Under the pieces are notes generated by a model that had not been told where the DNA came from, made no database searches, and saw only the letters and a list, made by a program, of their open reading frames with translations. A stretch of 64,000 nucleotides of DNA from Nymphaea colorata (lineage: Eukaryota; Streptophyta; Magnoliopsida; Nymphaeales; Nymphaeaceae), in the NCBI RefSeq assembly GCF_008831285.2, contig NC_045146.1, positions 14,563,149 through 14,627,148 on the forward strand. The letters run 5' to 3'. The first letter of the stretch is position 1; the number at the start of each line of letters is the position of its first letter. This document shows positions 23,601 through 35,255 of the stretch, piece after piece. The position numbers were made by a program, and so were the translations under genes.

Positions 23601-24667
23601 CCAAAATCCTGAGCCGCATTTTCATACAATGTTTTACCAGGTACAATATCATGAGAGTCTATTTTAGGGCTTGCAGTTCATGAGGACAAAAACAAAAGAT
23701 CATGTCGACTTGACAGATTAAATTTTAGCAGTTTTTTCCCAAATTCACCTCCTGATATATGGGCTATTGACAAATTCATCCTTGTTTTATTGTTACTGAT
23801 AGATTGGGCCCTGCTTTTTGCTTAAATCAGTTCTTGAGATTAAATTTGTTGATCAGAACTTCTGTTAAAGAAAGAATTAGTAAAATGATATGCAAGTATT
23901 CAAGTAACATAAACCATTTTTGCAAGTGTATGGCTATAGTAAGCTATTAATCATGGTCAAAATGACAATATGATCGATTTGATTTTGTCAAGGATGCATT
24001 CGTCAATAACAATAAAGCAGGGCTGAATTTGGGAAAAAAAAAGTTGTGTGGTGAAACCGATGGAACAGTGCTTTTCAGTTTTCCTTTTTGGAGGTTAGGT
24101 TTACATGAAAAGTGGGCTGCCATGAGCATTGCTGGTTACTGGTGTTTATCCACAAACAATGGCTATTCATAATTCATCTCAAACTTACCTGAAAGAGCTA
24201 ATTTATGTCTCTCTCTGCTTGTCTTTTTTTTTTTCCTCAAATGGTCATATCTACTTTTGGAATTATGGACCTCAATTTTCATACATTTTTTTATATAAAA
24301 ATGGTGGGGTCTTTATGGCCATGCCTTTTTTCCTTAATTTCATGGTTTTCATTTCTGTGATAAGATGCGTGAATCAACCCCCTGTCAAAAAAATGAAATT
24401 ACGAATCAGTCCTGTTTAGTGATCTCCTCCAAGTATCATGAAAATCTATTCGAATCTTGAGCACGTAGTATCAATCAAATCAAGGTCATGTTTTTCTTTA
24501 TTAGATACTTTCTAACTCAGTGGTACTTGCCTAAAAGCTTATATAATTTCATTGCAGTTAACAAGCAATTGAATGATAAAGAAAGGGTTGCTGCAGCTTT
24601 GGAGAATCCCAATCTTCGCCAACTCGTTGATGAGTGTCTCCAGTCTAGTGAACTTGGTGGTTGCTGA
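17645..24667 (+). CDS. AE7: AE7/MIP18-family protein (cytosolic Fe-S cluster assembly), 5 exons
   Basis: Exons 17645-17759, 17978-18083, 19857-19956, 22369-22414 and 24558-24667 join to 158 aa, against about 157 aa for Arabidopsis AE7. Seen: N-terminal [10 protein letters not shown], then [19 protein letters not shown], the [17 protein letters not shown] block with conserved Cys84, [39 protein letters not shown] and [16 protein letters not shown]. Known role: the MIP18/CIA2B-type subunit works with CIA1 and MMS19 to deliver Fe-S clusters to nuclear and cytosolic enzymes, including DNA-maintenance proteins. Exon 4 is only 46 nt. Introns 2-4 are GT-AG. Intron 1 has no GT donor in a compatible phase and instead starts ATATCCTTT (see separate entry). 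Identity is firm; the exact paralogue (AE7 or AEL) is not certain. Confidence 0.93.
17760..17977 (+). other. Intron 1 of the AE7-like gene: U12-type, AT-AG ends
   Basis: The 218-nt intron begins ATATCCTTT (17760), the strict U12-type AT-AC donor consensus. It contains ATCTTTGAC at 17957-17965, matching the U12 branch-site consensus TTCCTTRAY at most positions, with the branch A at 17964. It ends CTCAG at 17977, 13 nt downstream of the branch A. The termini are therefore AT-AG. Splicing here restores the conserved [14 protein letters not shown] sequence in phase 1, and no nearby GT donor gives the right phase. Confidence 0.8.
18084..19856 (+). other. Intron 2 of the AE7-like gene
   Basis: GT-AG intron of about 1.8 kb (GTGAGT donor) in phase 2. 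AT-rich, with no internal gene recognised; the antisense frame at 19115-19438 is treated as noise. Confidence 0.85.
19957..22368 (+). other. Intron 3 of the AE7-like gene
   Basis: GT-AG intron of about 2.4 kb. It contains an internally repetitive block at about 20345-20645 built of GATCTAAG, GATCC and CCATGG words on both strands, possibly an inserted MITE, and a (GT)n(AT)n run near 21086-21111. No gene inside. Confidence 0.8.
20345..20645. repeat. Internally repetitive block inside intron 3
   Basis: About 300 bp in which GATCTAAG, GGATCT, TAGATCC and ATCCATGG recur in both orientations. It starts near GGGTGTTTGATTGACATG, a style common at plant MITE ends, but matching terminal repeats were not convincing. 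Confidence 0.3.
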
Positions 24668-26413
24668 GTTGGCTACTTTTTCTGAACCAGCCATACTACC
24701 TCCAGAATGTACGTACCCAAGGAAGAAGTTTTCTTGCTAACAAATGGTGACTTGAAGATGTGTATGTTGTGTTCATTGCCATGCATAAAAACCAGAGTTC
24801 GGAAGAAAATGTGACAACTTTCATTTACTCTTCTTTAGGGATGGAATTCTTCCTGCATGAGATTCTTCCAACTTGGAACAAAGATCTGAACCACCTGAAC
24901 TTATCGCGAGAGTTGCAATTGAACCTTAGTTTTAGCATTTACCATCTGTGACACGTTGAAAGAAAAGTTCACAATAAGCTTTTGAAGCTTGAACATGTAT
25001 AACTTGTATTCTTTACCTTTTTAGCTGTGCTTAGGTACGTACAGGCCCCTTGCAGTTTGTGTGGTATATGTATCAGATGCAGTACCAAACTTTGTTGTTG
25101 CTGGTGTTATTGTTTTCTGGAAATACGTCTAGAAGGAATATTTTAAACTTCCTATCGGTTCATAAGCTGAGCAGCCCTTAAGAAAAACGCACAAAAGGAA
25201 TGAAACTGGAGAGAGAGAGATCCAATTGGGAGTCAATGTCAGTGAGAAAGAAATCTAGGAGTTACAATGTGGGGCTTCAGCGTTTCCTTTTCTCATATTT
25301 CGGGTATGGAATTGGCAACTTCATGAAAAGTAAAGAACCAATCACATCAACAATGTTTTCATGTTCTTATGGGCTGGATTCATGTTGAAATTGCTGACTC
25401 TCTGGTGCCGTTTAAAAACCAAGGATCTTGGTTTTGATGTGACAGGGGATTCATGAATCATATTAGTGTCCCTAGTTTTATCGAACTGAGGACTTGAAGT
25501 CTGATCTAACACTACGAAAAAACATGGAATCGCTTAAGATTCACGCTCAAAATACTCAGTTTTCGAGTTTTGCATTTTGATTTGGATGGTTTTCTCATCA
25601 AAGGTCAAAATATGAAAGTCAGATGAGATCCTTGGATATTCGATCTGCCGAACTAACGGCTCAAGTGCCCCATAGCAGAGCCATGGTCGAACTAAGAAAA
25701 GACGTCTCAACGTCTCATCTTATTTTCTGACATGAAATTTCTCGTACGATTGGGCGTCTGAAAAACGGTATCCATACTCCGGCACATAAAACATACGGTC
25801 AAATTAATTAAAAATTTTAAATTCATTAAGGCGGTGCTTGATATAGTTAGAAACATGAAATTTTAGAATCAAAATGGTTATTTTTAAGAAATCAAAATTA
25901 TTAAACAAACAAGGTATTTCTTTTTCGAAATTAAGAACCTGAAATTTTGATTCCATTCTAATTTAAAGAGGAATTTTGATTCTGAAATTTTATTGTTGAA
26001 TCAAAATTCCAAACCATCAAACACCTCTTAAAAAATCCAAATAGGTGTGAAATTTTCTGTATTAACAAAACTTGAGCATTTTTATAACAAAATTCGAAGA
26101 AATCATTAGAAAATATTTTAAGTCATGGAACAATAACGTAACTAGGGATTAGCAAGGAACAGCCAAACAGGGACAAGAGAAGGCGTGTCGCTGTGACAGC
26201 CAAGGAAGAAGCCGGCGGGGGTTGGTTGGTTCGGGCGCGAACCTACGGAGCAAAACCCTACCGCCGCTCCCGCTCTCTCCAAACTCTTTCTCCCCTTCCT
26301 TCCCCTCCTTCGCGCACTTCTGGCCGTGCCCATTTTGGGTCGCCGCCTCCTTTATTCCTCCGTCTTTCGCCTTTTTATTCAGGACACACACACGCGCACA
26401 CACTCTCTCTGCA
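24668..26413. other. Spacer between AE7-like and NFD6-like genes
   Basis: Holds the 3' UTR of the AE7-like gene, AT-rich DNA (25400-26100) with ATTTTGATT-type inverted words, and from about 26140 a GC-richer segment with CT and CACA runs that is the likely promoter and 5' leader of the next gene. No coding content recognised. Confidence 0.6.
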
Positions 26414-29400
26414 ATGGCTTCGGTCTGCCGATCAGCGGCGACGAGGGGTGCGAGGTTCGCCTTTCGTAGCGTTTCCAACTCTACGTCCCTGCCTCGCCGC
26501 CCTCCTACTTCTCCTCTTCTTCCTTCGCCCGCTTCCGCCACAAGACGACTCGCCAGGTCTGCAAACGCCCTTCTCTTTCTCTCCCTCCCTCTCAAGTATG
26601 CAGATTGATGTTGTTGATGAAATGGACCATCGTCCTGCTTATTGCTGCTGTTTGTAGGTATGCTCCCCCATTGTTATGCTCCGAGTCTCTGATGCCTCTC
26701 CACACCGCCATCGCCTCTGCTCGCCTTAAGTCCAACATTTCCATCAACTCCAGGCTATGGGGATGGCTCAACCAAGGTACCCACTTCCTTCCGTAATCCA
26801 TCTTTGTTAAGATCCAGTACCACCATTTGTTCTGTATGCATTGACTGCGAGATGAGTGCTGTAGGACACCATTACTGTCCTTTGTTGTTCCACTATATTT
26901 ATCTATCCCAGTTCCTGAAGCTACTAACCGAAGAAGGTCTGTCAAATTCGGACTTTAGTGCGTTAGAACAACGCGACCATTCGTCATTTAGTCTAAACAA
27001 CGAGTCTGTACACAATTCGTTTTTTGCTTTTACAAGTACTTGTGGTCACATTTCCCTGCTTTTATCCGGGATCCTAGTCTCCCGGAACTTGACTTATTGA
27101 TTTCCCAACCTCCATTCTTGCGACTACGCCGAGGTTATCTAAACGTGGTCCCTGAGCGGGGTTTCTATCACGCAAGCAACCGTTCCGCGGTGATGGTGAT
27201 TTGAAAGTCTCCTCTAAGTTCCGCAATAAATATGTCCGGTGCCGGACAAATTCTTCGCACATATTACATATATAAGTGAATGTCGATAACTTCCTTAACG
27301 TCCTGCTTCTAGATTTTCCTTTGCTCGTTGGCGTTTGTAAAGTCTGCCGCGCCTTACTTTGTTTTAAATTTGTTCTCACGGTTTTTCATATGTTCTTCTT
27401 TTCACTGGTTTTTCTAAGATTTATGCTTATGTTGGCGTAATTTCTTTAATCATTTCAGCCTATTGCTATGTGTCTTTCTTTTTTTTTTTTTCATTTTTGT
27501 TTGTTCAGTGAGCGGAGGAAGGAGGGAGTAATTATAAAATGGTTCTCTGAAAATGAAAGAACAATATCCTTAAGATCTCATGTTTCCTGTGCTATTCATT
27601 ACATAAGTGTCTCCTGTTTTTGAGATATGAGGAAGTCATGAATTGGGGCATTTTGTTTTGTGATGATTTGTTTGTGCGCCATCTCTACTACATACCTGAC
27701 GTCCTTCTTTCACTTGTTTGGCCATGATCTAGGATTGTCTCTGCCGTTGTGACAAGACCAGCTGGCTCTCTATGGGCACTGAATCAATTAAATTTCTCGT
27801 TACTGATGCAAGTGCGGAAAACTTGATCCTAGGGGAATTTTTGTGTTAGAGCAAGTTTAGATACTTTAATCTGGACCCCGGATGACTCATTTATTGCTGG
27901 ATTGTAGCTAAACAGTTGTTGGTTCTTTTGTTATCAAACGTTAATTTGAGCAGTGGCTGCTTTTCTGAGGAGTTGGTGTTTATTTTTCATGTTCTTATAA
28001 AAGATGGCTTATTAGTGTACCTTATATGTATGATGGGGGATCTGTTCCTCTGAAGGCAGCTATTCTCAAATTAATTTCCTCATTGGACTAAGGTCCATGG
28101 CCTTAAAGGTTTAGAATCCTTAGAGTGCACCTATATGCCAAAATTAATGCATTCCCTGTGATGGGCCATCGCATCCACTAAATAGAATCTTACAGGAAAA
28201 AGAAAGAAACATGTTTTCGCTTTGTGGTTTCCTCTTTCTAATCTGTCAAATGTGATAAATTGACCACTGCTTCCATGGGACCATGTCTTAGTAAGCATTT
28301 GGTGGTACATGCAAATTTTGGTGAGTATTCTCTAAAGTATGTGCATTTAAGCATATTTTACATCTCTAATTCTGTTCCCTCTCACGTAATATCAATAGAT
28401 TTGGTAGGCACCACACGTGACAGGGATATGATGTCACAAAAATTCATTTGTTTTCTTTTATTAGAAAAATTTTCTCATTGTGCTTTCGATGCTGTTTGTT
28501 TTGGTGATGGGCCACTTGTTGGTCACTGATATCTTTTCCTGTGGACATAGTTGAGATTATTCTAAACCCCTCTTTTCCTTTATGGTCAGATCATGAACCT
28601 AGTAGATAGCGTTTGGAGAATGGTTGCCACAACTATTAATGTTAGAAGTGTGTGAAGGTCAGATTCTCATGGCACCTTATGGTTTGAGATGATGGCTTCA
28701 TTGCCATTGCTGTTGATTCTGAACACAAAATTCTGTAGCATGGCTGTTCTAGAACCTTGCTCTATATAGATTGATTTTAAAATGAACATGTAGTATCTAG
28801 TAACGTGTTTCTATGTTTAATGCCTTCGCCATAGTCAGGCAGCCCTCAGTTTGGATTTATGGTCTGACCTGCGTACTTCCATTTCACGAGGTGGATTGAA
28901 GCCACCATAAATAGATTCCCTTTTTGTCTATAATTTTCAAAATTTTTTTTGGTGGTGGGGAGTGTGTGTCATTGGGATTATTGAATCCTAAATCTATTGC
29001 CCACTGATGGAAATACAGAAGGAACCTGATTCAAATTAGTCTTGTCTAATTAATGGGGCTTTGGCATGAGTTGCTGATCAGTTTGTTACTTTTGACATCT
29101 GAAAAACTATCATGATTTGATTGACATTGAACTTTGTTGATTCACTTCAAGTAGTCTTCCTAGGGGAAGGCTTGAATTTGTTGTCAATTTATGAGGTCCG
29201 AGTTTGTCACCGACTCAAGTTTCAAAAACTGTAGTTATAGATGTAACTAGTTACTGAGGGCTTAATCATCATCTGGTGATCTGACTTATAGGCGTCTTAA
29301 TCTGTAATTCTGTATATCTCATGTCTTTTTTACTTTGCCTGAGTACCTTTGATGCCTTGTTGAACAGCTTTGTTCTACATTTCTACTTTAAGGCTTCTTA

Positions 29401-29649
29401 GTTCTTATGCACAGCATACACAGCTGTATTTTCTGGGTCACATGTGCTTTCTCATTTTTTCCCTTTTCCTGAACAAGTGTCATATAGTTTAATCTTTTGT
29501 GCTTTATATTGTTTTTTCTACTGGATCCTAAGATCTGTTTTTGTAGATGTTATCAGTTTTGTTTTAACATTAAGTAAAATCCTCTTGTTATCATTGCTTT
29601 CCGTTAATTTGATGTTATGCTTCATATAGGCCTTGCTTTGCCACGGTGA
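26414..29649 (+). CDS. NFD6: NFD6-like small organelle protein (NUCLEAR FUSION DEFECTIVE 6), 3 coding exons
   Basis: Exons 26414-26556, 26658-26776 and 29630-29649 give 93 aa. The N-terminus (MASVCRSAATRGARFAFRS) is rich in Arg, Ser and Ala and lacks acidic residues, as in a mitochondrial transit peptide. The conserved core is SESLMPLHTAIASARLKSNI followed by WGWLNQ. The last exon adds only GLALPR and stop, a typical ending for this family. If intron 2 is retained, the frame instead ends after GTHFLP at 26796. Known: Arabidopsis NFD6 is a mitochondrial protein needed for fusion of polar nuclei; its biochemistry is not established. Family assignment rests on the core and termini; the remote last exon is an inference from splice sites and family sequence. 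Confidence 0.82.
26777..29629 (+). other. Intron 2 of the NFD6-like gene (alternatively retained)
   Basis: 2853-nt intron, GTACCC donor and CATATAG acceptor. Reading through the donor gives a six-residue alternative tail and a stop at 26794-26796. No other gene was seen inside. Confidence 0.65.
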
Positions 29650-31436
29650 GAGGCTGATATGATTTGCGCCCCTGCACATTGATCTGAATTTGTTTTAGTC
29701 ATTTACTATTAAGAGGCATGGGGATAACTACAACAAACTAAATCCAAGGGGATTGATTTTGTTTTGTAGGTTTGTCTTCCCAGGATGTTTAAACATAGCC
29801 AGATGGGCATTATATTGAATTCCAGAACATTGTTGCTTCTCATCAATACTTGGAAATTCCTTTTATCTAGACCCCGTAATGTTCGGATACTTGTATGATG
29901 TAATCGATCTGACAAACTCTACTTTCCTTGGCTACGGGAACAAAGGAACCTTTTTCCTATTCTTGAGTGGACAGTATGCACCGGATTCTACTTTTTTGCC
30001 TTATGAAGCTGCCTGAAAATCTCTTGGTTTGCATGCAGAGTCTGGTTAGTCATCATTTTAGACCCATAGTTAACTGCTGGGTTCTCTTTGTTACGGTTGT
30101 CATCTCATTTTTCTCGTGGTTTCTGTGTCGCTACGTTAGAATCGTTAGCAGAAACTTTAGATCTCAAAAATGTGGCCAGGAAACTATCCTGGTAAATGTA
30201 GAACTTGTTTAGTAGCCAAAGGTTGCCTGCAATATGTTGTCATTTGAGACTTCGAACATGTGGTTGGGTTAATAAATAGGGAATCGACACCCCACCTGGG
30301 TTTGAGCTGCTGGTACCATTTCTGCTGTCCATGATAGCTTATTCGCCATGGATCCAGGTTGGTAGATTTGTCTAACTTTTTTTGGAGTAGGTGAAGAGTG
30401 GATGAAGAAAAAAGGAAGAAATAAATATGGATTGGATCAGTATTCTAACTTGGACTTTCATCAGATTGAACTTTATTGATCCTGGGGATTCATTTATTTG
30501 TATGGAGTTCGATCATTTTTTTAAGTTGGACGTGGTTCAGATTCAATATAAAATTTGTCGCGTCCTTGGAGTTTTACATATAAAAGCTGTTAATAGGAGT
30601 ATTGGTCTAAAGCTCTAATGTTGCATAAAATTCCAATTCATTGTATTTGCTACGTAGAACAAAGCTATCATCTTGACATGTTTCTTGACATGTTTCTAAA
30701 AAGTTGTGATGAAAAGAGAGGGAGAGAGAGAGAGGACATACGCAGCAAAGATGTTTGGTTTGACGTTACATCTTACTTGGAACAAATTCTTTTGGATTGC
30801 GAGCCGGGCAGGAGTTAGCGTGATCCCTGTCAGATCATCGACATAGGGTCTGGTTATTGATCTAAGCTCTATTGTTGCATAAAATTTCAATTCATTGTAT
30901 TAGCTACGTAGAACAAAGATTGTCATCGAGAGAGAGAGAGAGGACATACGCAGCAAAAATGTTTGGTTTGGCGATACATCATAGTTGAACAAATTCTTTT
31001 CGGATTGAGAGCGCGGAGCAGGAGTTAGGGTGATCCCTGTCAGAACATCGACATAGGCTCTGGCTGCTAGTATGGAACGATGGACAATCGTCACAACGTA
31101 AAAAAACATTTTCGATTAAAGCATGATCAAAAGTCACTCTGGGTATCGAACTCTTGGAATCAACTACTAAAAACCTCGAGTTAAAAATCCTAGCCAGTTC
31201 GATGGAGCTTCTATGGTCTTCTTGCGACTATTTAAAACGTAAAAGAACACACACATACGCACACACACACACACACAAGAGAGAGAGAGAGATTAAAAAA
31301 GGAGAGAAAATTGAAGTTGTTTAAGGGAACTAGATGGCTGTTTCGATCATCTCAGACCTGATGATCGTTAGCCTACATTCTGTGTGGAAGTCCCAAGCAT
31401 GCTTGAGAGTGGGTCTTCGGAACCTCAAATATGCAA
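29650..31436. other. Spacer between convergent NFD6-like and Sec14-like genes
   Basis: 3' flank of the NFD6-like gene, AT-rich DNA, the two-copy repeat at 30605-31066, and an (AC)n(AG)n microsatellite at about 31250-31292. No gene supported. Confidence 0.6.
30605..31066. repeat. Two-copy direct tandem repeat, period about 254 bp
   Basis: Copy A (30605-30858) and copy B (30859-31066) share CTCTA(A/T)TGTTGCATAAAATT, GCTACGTAGAACAAAG, a GA run, GGACATACGCAGCAAA, TGTTTGGTTTG, GTGATCCCTGTCAGA and ATCGACATAGG. Copy B lacks about 40 bp in the left half. Antisense translation keeps LTGITLTPA in both copies, but this follows from DNA similarity and is not evidence for a protein. Confidence 0.8.
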
Positions 31437-34105
31437 TTAGCTAGCAGGAGGAGCAATAGACTTCATTTCATCACGAGTCATCTCTGCTGCGAAGCAGCTA
31501 CGAGCATTGACAAGCTTATCACTGAAACCCCAAAACCTTGCTGTTTTGACATCATCCATGGCCATCAGCCTCGAAAACTCCTCATGGTCATACTTGGTTG
31601 GATTCTTTCCACCAAATATTGTTGGGAGAGTTTCAATATCAAAGGCCTGCCGCATAAGCTCCACACTTCCATCCTTTTTTGGGTATACAAATTTCACCTT
31701 TTGGAAGGTCTTGGGATCAAGAAAGTATCGAACAACCTGCCAATCCAGAGCATAAGGGAAGAGTTGAGACAAATAAGAAGACATTAAACCGTGCATGTAA
31801 TATAAAATCATGTTCCAAGTCAAAGAATCCTCGCCTGTACTGAGTTTGGTATCCAAACAGTCAAATAAAATTGGATAATGGTTCTCTTGAAATTAGTAGA
31901 AGCACTTGTCTCTGACTTTTCATACAGCATACGGATTGGGAGGGAGGGGTCAATAAGATTAAACTCATGCATCTAATATTCTTCCATGATCTACAGAATC
32001 TCTGATAACATTTTGGGGCAAATGGCAAACGATTATAGTGGATCTGGATTCTGTCTAGAGGTTAAAAGTGGCCTACAGTTATTCGCCACATTTAAACTCA
32101 TGCATCTAATATTCTTCCATGATCTACAGAATCTCTGATAACATTTTGGGGCAAATGGCAAACGATTATAGTGGATCTGGATTCTGTCTAGAGGTTAAAA
32201 GTGGCCTACAGTTATTTGCCACATTTTGCATATTTGGGCAATATAGTGGGTCAGAATAAGAGATGATAACCAACCGACCTTCCAGAAAGTCTCAAAGATC
32301 CTTGGAGGATTATAGAGAAATGCAACTGCAAGCCTCTCAGGATAATGATTTTGCAAGATATTTGCAGTTTCCCGGGCTGTTTTAATAGGTGGGCTGTTCA
32401 TCAACGACCATCCTGTGTAGTCAATCAACCATACCATCTGCTCTTGTCCTTCTGGTAAATTGATAACGGCATTCTCTAGAAGGTAAACCAGGTGGCGCAT
32501 TTGATTGTCATGTGATGTTGTATTCTGCATGGATTAACAGTTAAATACTAGAAAATGTTCTTGTTCAGCCACGTTAGATGCTATAGATGAACACCTACCT
32601 GCATTCCTGGCCTCAGTACTAGAACAGTCCTCCCCTGTTTGTCATGAAAGCCAGCCCTGTAAAGTTTTCCTGTTTCACCTTCATGGGCAACTTCATGCTG
32701 AAAAAGGTTCAGGAGGAAAGGTTAGCATCTTGACTTACCAGCTATATGTTTGATTAAGCACAACTGCACAGGATGATTGAAAATAAGAAATTTTACATGA
32801 CATGAAACGTAAAAGTTAGGGGGTTGTTCCTTAGGCTGAATCTGTGGCTAGCTAAAAAGTCAGGCAGCCACGTGGCCTACCAGTGCAACAGCTTTGATTT
32901 GGTGCCTAAAATAACCATAAACTAGGAAACAGTAACAGTGAGGATAATTCTATTAAGCCGTTTAGACGTTAGAATGCTACAATCTATTATTACACTTTAG
33001 AAAACATACAACCCAATTCAGTATTTGCTCCTTCATCAATATCCTAGACATAAGATTATTCTTAGGCCATTTAGACATTAGAAGGCTATAATATATTACA
33101 CTTCAGAAAATACGCACCCTTGTTCATTGAACCTCAGGTCCAGGTATTAAACATGACACTAATATCAACTGCAGTGATCAAACTCAAAATTGAAACACCC
33201 AGGTTGTGGATATCGACTTGCCTCATAGATGGCTTCAATTTGACACTTCAAAGGGTTAAACCTGGACACATGATGGTAATGGGCTTTTAGTAGATGCGAC
33301 CATCAATTTGTCTGGGTTTTAGATATGAAACTCTTTGTATGTCATTTCTGAATTTAGGATGTTAGACTGGTGAATCCGAAGAGAGAGAGAGAGAGCTTAG
33401 TCTTGAACTTGCATAATTGGGCATGGAGTTGAATTATCAGGTTGTCCATTTTGAAAATTAGAGGCAGTTTAGGACTGTCAATCAGTGTTTATGCTATATC
33501 CTCCATTCAAATTGGTTCACTATATCACATTAGGGTAGTTATTGTTCAGTGTTCAACCACATTTATGAAGAGATACCAAAGAACCTATGATTCAAACAAG
33601 GGTCTCAGTCAATGAGGATGAACTAATGCTATTTTGACTTTATTATAATTCACTTCCCTTCCAGTATAATCATTATTTACTCATAACTTGTTTCATATAA
33701 ACTTATAATTAGGTTCATGGATACAATATGTAGGAGAGGGAAATGAAAAACACAACTAAGACTATCCAGAATGTCACTTCAAGCACAGATGCAGGAGATT
33801 ACTTTTCTGCATTTCATTATACTAGATTAACTTGGCCATGATAAATGATCATTTTCTTGTCACACTAGAACAAGTATGAAAAAGAAACCACGATAACAAT
33901 ATTATTCAACATGTCTTAAGTTTCTGTTTCAGTTGAAATACCTTAAAGCCATGATTTCGTCAATGTAAGCAGTAAGCACACACATATGTCACATGGACTC
34001 TTCAAAAACGGGGCAGCACCTAATCACACCCTCTCCTATTCACTCACAAATTTTTTCCCACACTTTCTTTATCTTTTCTCTCTCCCTCTCTTTCTTTATT
34101 TACAG

Positions 34106-34183
<78 letters not shown>

Positions 34184-35255
34184 CTCACTGCACCCAAGTT
34201 TTGTGGGATGTGCGGCATCGACACTCACATCCGCACCAACACCCCCCACCCATGTGACATAGCATACACAATAAGCAAAATGTTTCAGGAAAAATAAAAA
34301 CCATGGAGGCAAAATTTTATCTTGGCTATTTTACCAGTATTATGTGCACTCTACTTGTTTTGGAAAGAGAAATAGCCACATGCTCAATAAACTTCATAAT
34401 GTAATTGAAGAACTACTGAAAGCATTATCGTGGTATCTTCAGGAACTTCATAAATTAACTCTGGAGAAGCATCTCACTATCAATCTTGCCGCTATAAGTA
34501 AAGCACGTAAGGTACTTGCAGAATTTTCTGCTGATAAAAACAACAAATGGTAGGGGATCAAGATGGCTAGGCATTGCCATGCTAAAACAACTGTGCCTTT
34601 TTCAATATTCTACAACTACGTCGATCATATTATGCCAACAGGTGTTAGTTTTCAAAAATCCACATTTATGTTCAAGTTAGGAAAATGAAGGATCATGCCA
34701 ATGTTGCTTTACCCATGCTATTTCCTCTGGCTTATATGTTGATCTCCATTTAAGTGTTTCATCCAACATCTTTTTTGCCTTGTCAACATTCCAGTTCCGT
34801 GCTTCCAAGTATCTCCGCAAGGTTGAGTCGTTGCAAAACTGAAGACTTCGGCCAGATAAAGGCCCCAGTAAGGCTCTCAGCTCATTAACCTGCAGATCAG
34901 ATAAAAACTATGTAGTAAGTATAAAGTTTGGATCCAATGTAGCTTCAACTATTATATCTAGACCAAGAAGCAAATACAAAGTACCACCTGTCAAAGGCAT
35001 CTATGAAGAAAACCTGTCCTTGTAAGAAGAAGAAAATCTTGCAAAGGAATTCAAAATAAAGTATCCTAAAATATCTTAAACCAATACATAGAAACATGTA
35101 ACAAAATAATAAATGTTCAACCCATCAAAAAGTGTATCGAGTGCTTAAGGGAAAATACTGTTCACTTTCCATTGAATAATTCCAGTTACCTTCTCTTGCT
35201 GTGGTGCAGAAACATGGCCTTGATGTCCATGATCACCAGAGTTTCTGCGAAACAT
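31437..35255 (-). CDS. Sec14-like / CRAL-TRIO lipid-transfer protein, 5 coding exons
   Basis: Exons on the minus strand: 35255-35190, 34889-34713, 32697-32599, 32524-32279 and 31736-31437. All junctions are phase 0 with GT-AG introns, giving 295 aa. Seen: short N-terminus (MFRRNSGDHGHQG), CRAL-TRIO N-terminal helices (NELRALLGPL, STLRRYLEARNWNVDKA, LKWRSTYKPEEIAW), then the lipid-binding lobe with TGKLYRAGFHDKQGRTVLVL, EQMVWLIDYTGWSL, NHYPERLAVAFLYNPPRIF and FLDPKTFQKVKFVY. Known for the family: exchange or presentation of phosphatidylinositol and other lipids at membranes. There is no GOLD or nodulin domain, so it belongs with the short plant Sec14-only proteins. Leader exons may lie upstream, as far as about 37.8 kb. 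Confidence 0.92.
31959..32224. repeat. Near-perfect 133-bp tandem duplication in the last intron of the Sec14-like gene
   Basis: Copies 31959-32091 and 32092-32224 differ by one base that I could find (C or T in ATTYGCCACATTT). It lies wholly inside the intron 31737-32278 and does not touch either splice site. Confidence 0.95.
32698..34712 (-). other. Intron 2 of the Sec14-like gene
   Basis: 2-kb GT-AG intron holding the long (AT)n tract at 34110-34181 and the adjacent dispersed repeat at 34181-34262. No other gene recognised. Confidence 0.75.
34110..34262. repeat. (AT)n tract with adjoining dispersed repeat
   Basis: About 70 bp of pure AT dinucleotide, followed by an 80-bp segment similar to 16680-16750 (shared CTCACTGCACC, GATGTGCGGCA-like block, GTGACAT). 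Elements that sit directly on TA microsatellites are known in plants (the rice micron elements). That parallel is only suggestive here. Confidence 0.6.

Noticed and set aside
30696-31109. Antisense frames sharing LTGITLTPA
   Set aside because: The shared peptide follows from the DNA tandem repeat; no start context, splice pattern or family supports coding.
34109-34312. Tyr-Ile repeat proteins across AT tracts here and at 46467-46679
   Set aside because: They are translations of microsatellites, not genes.
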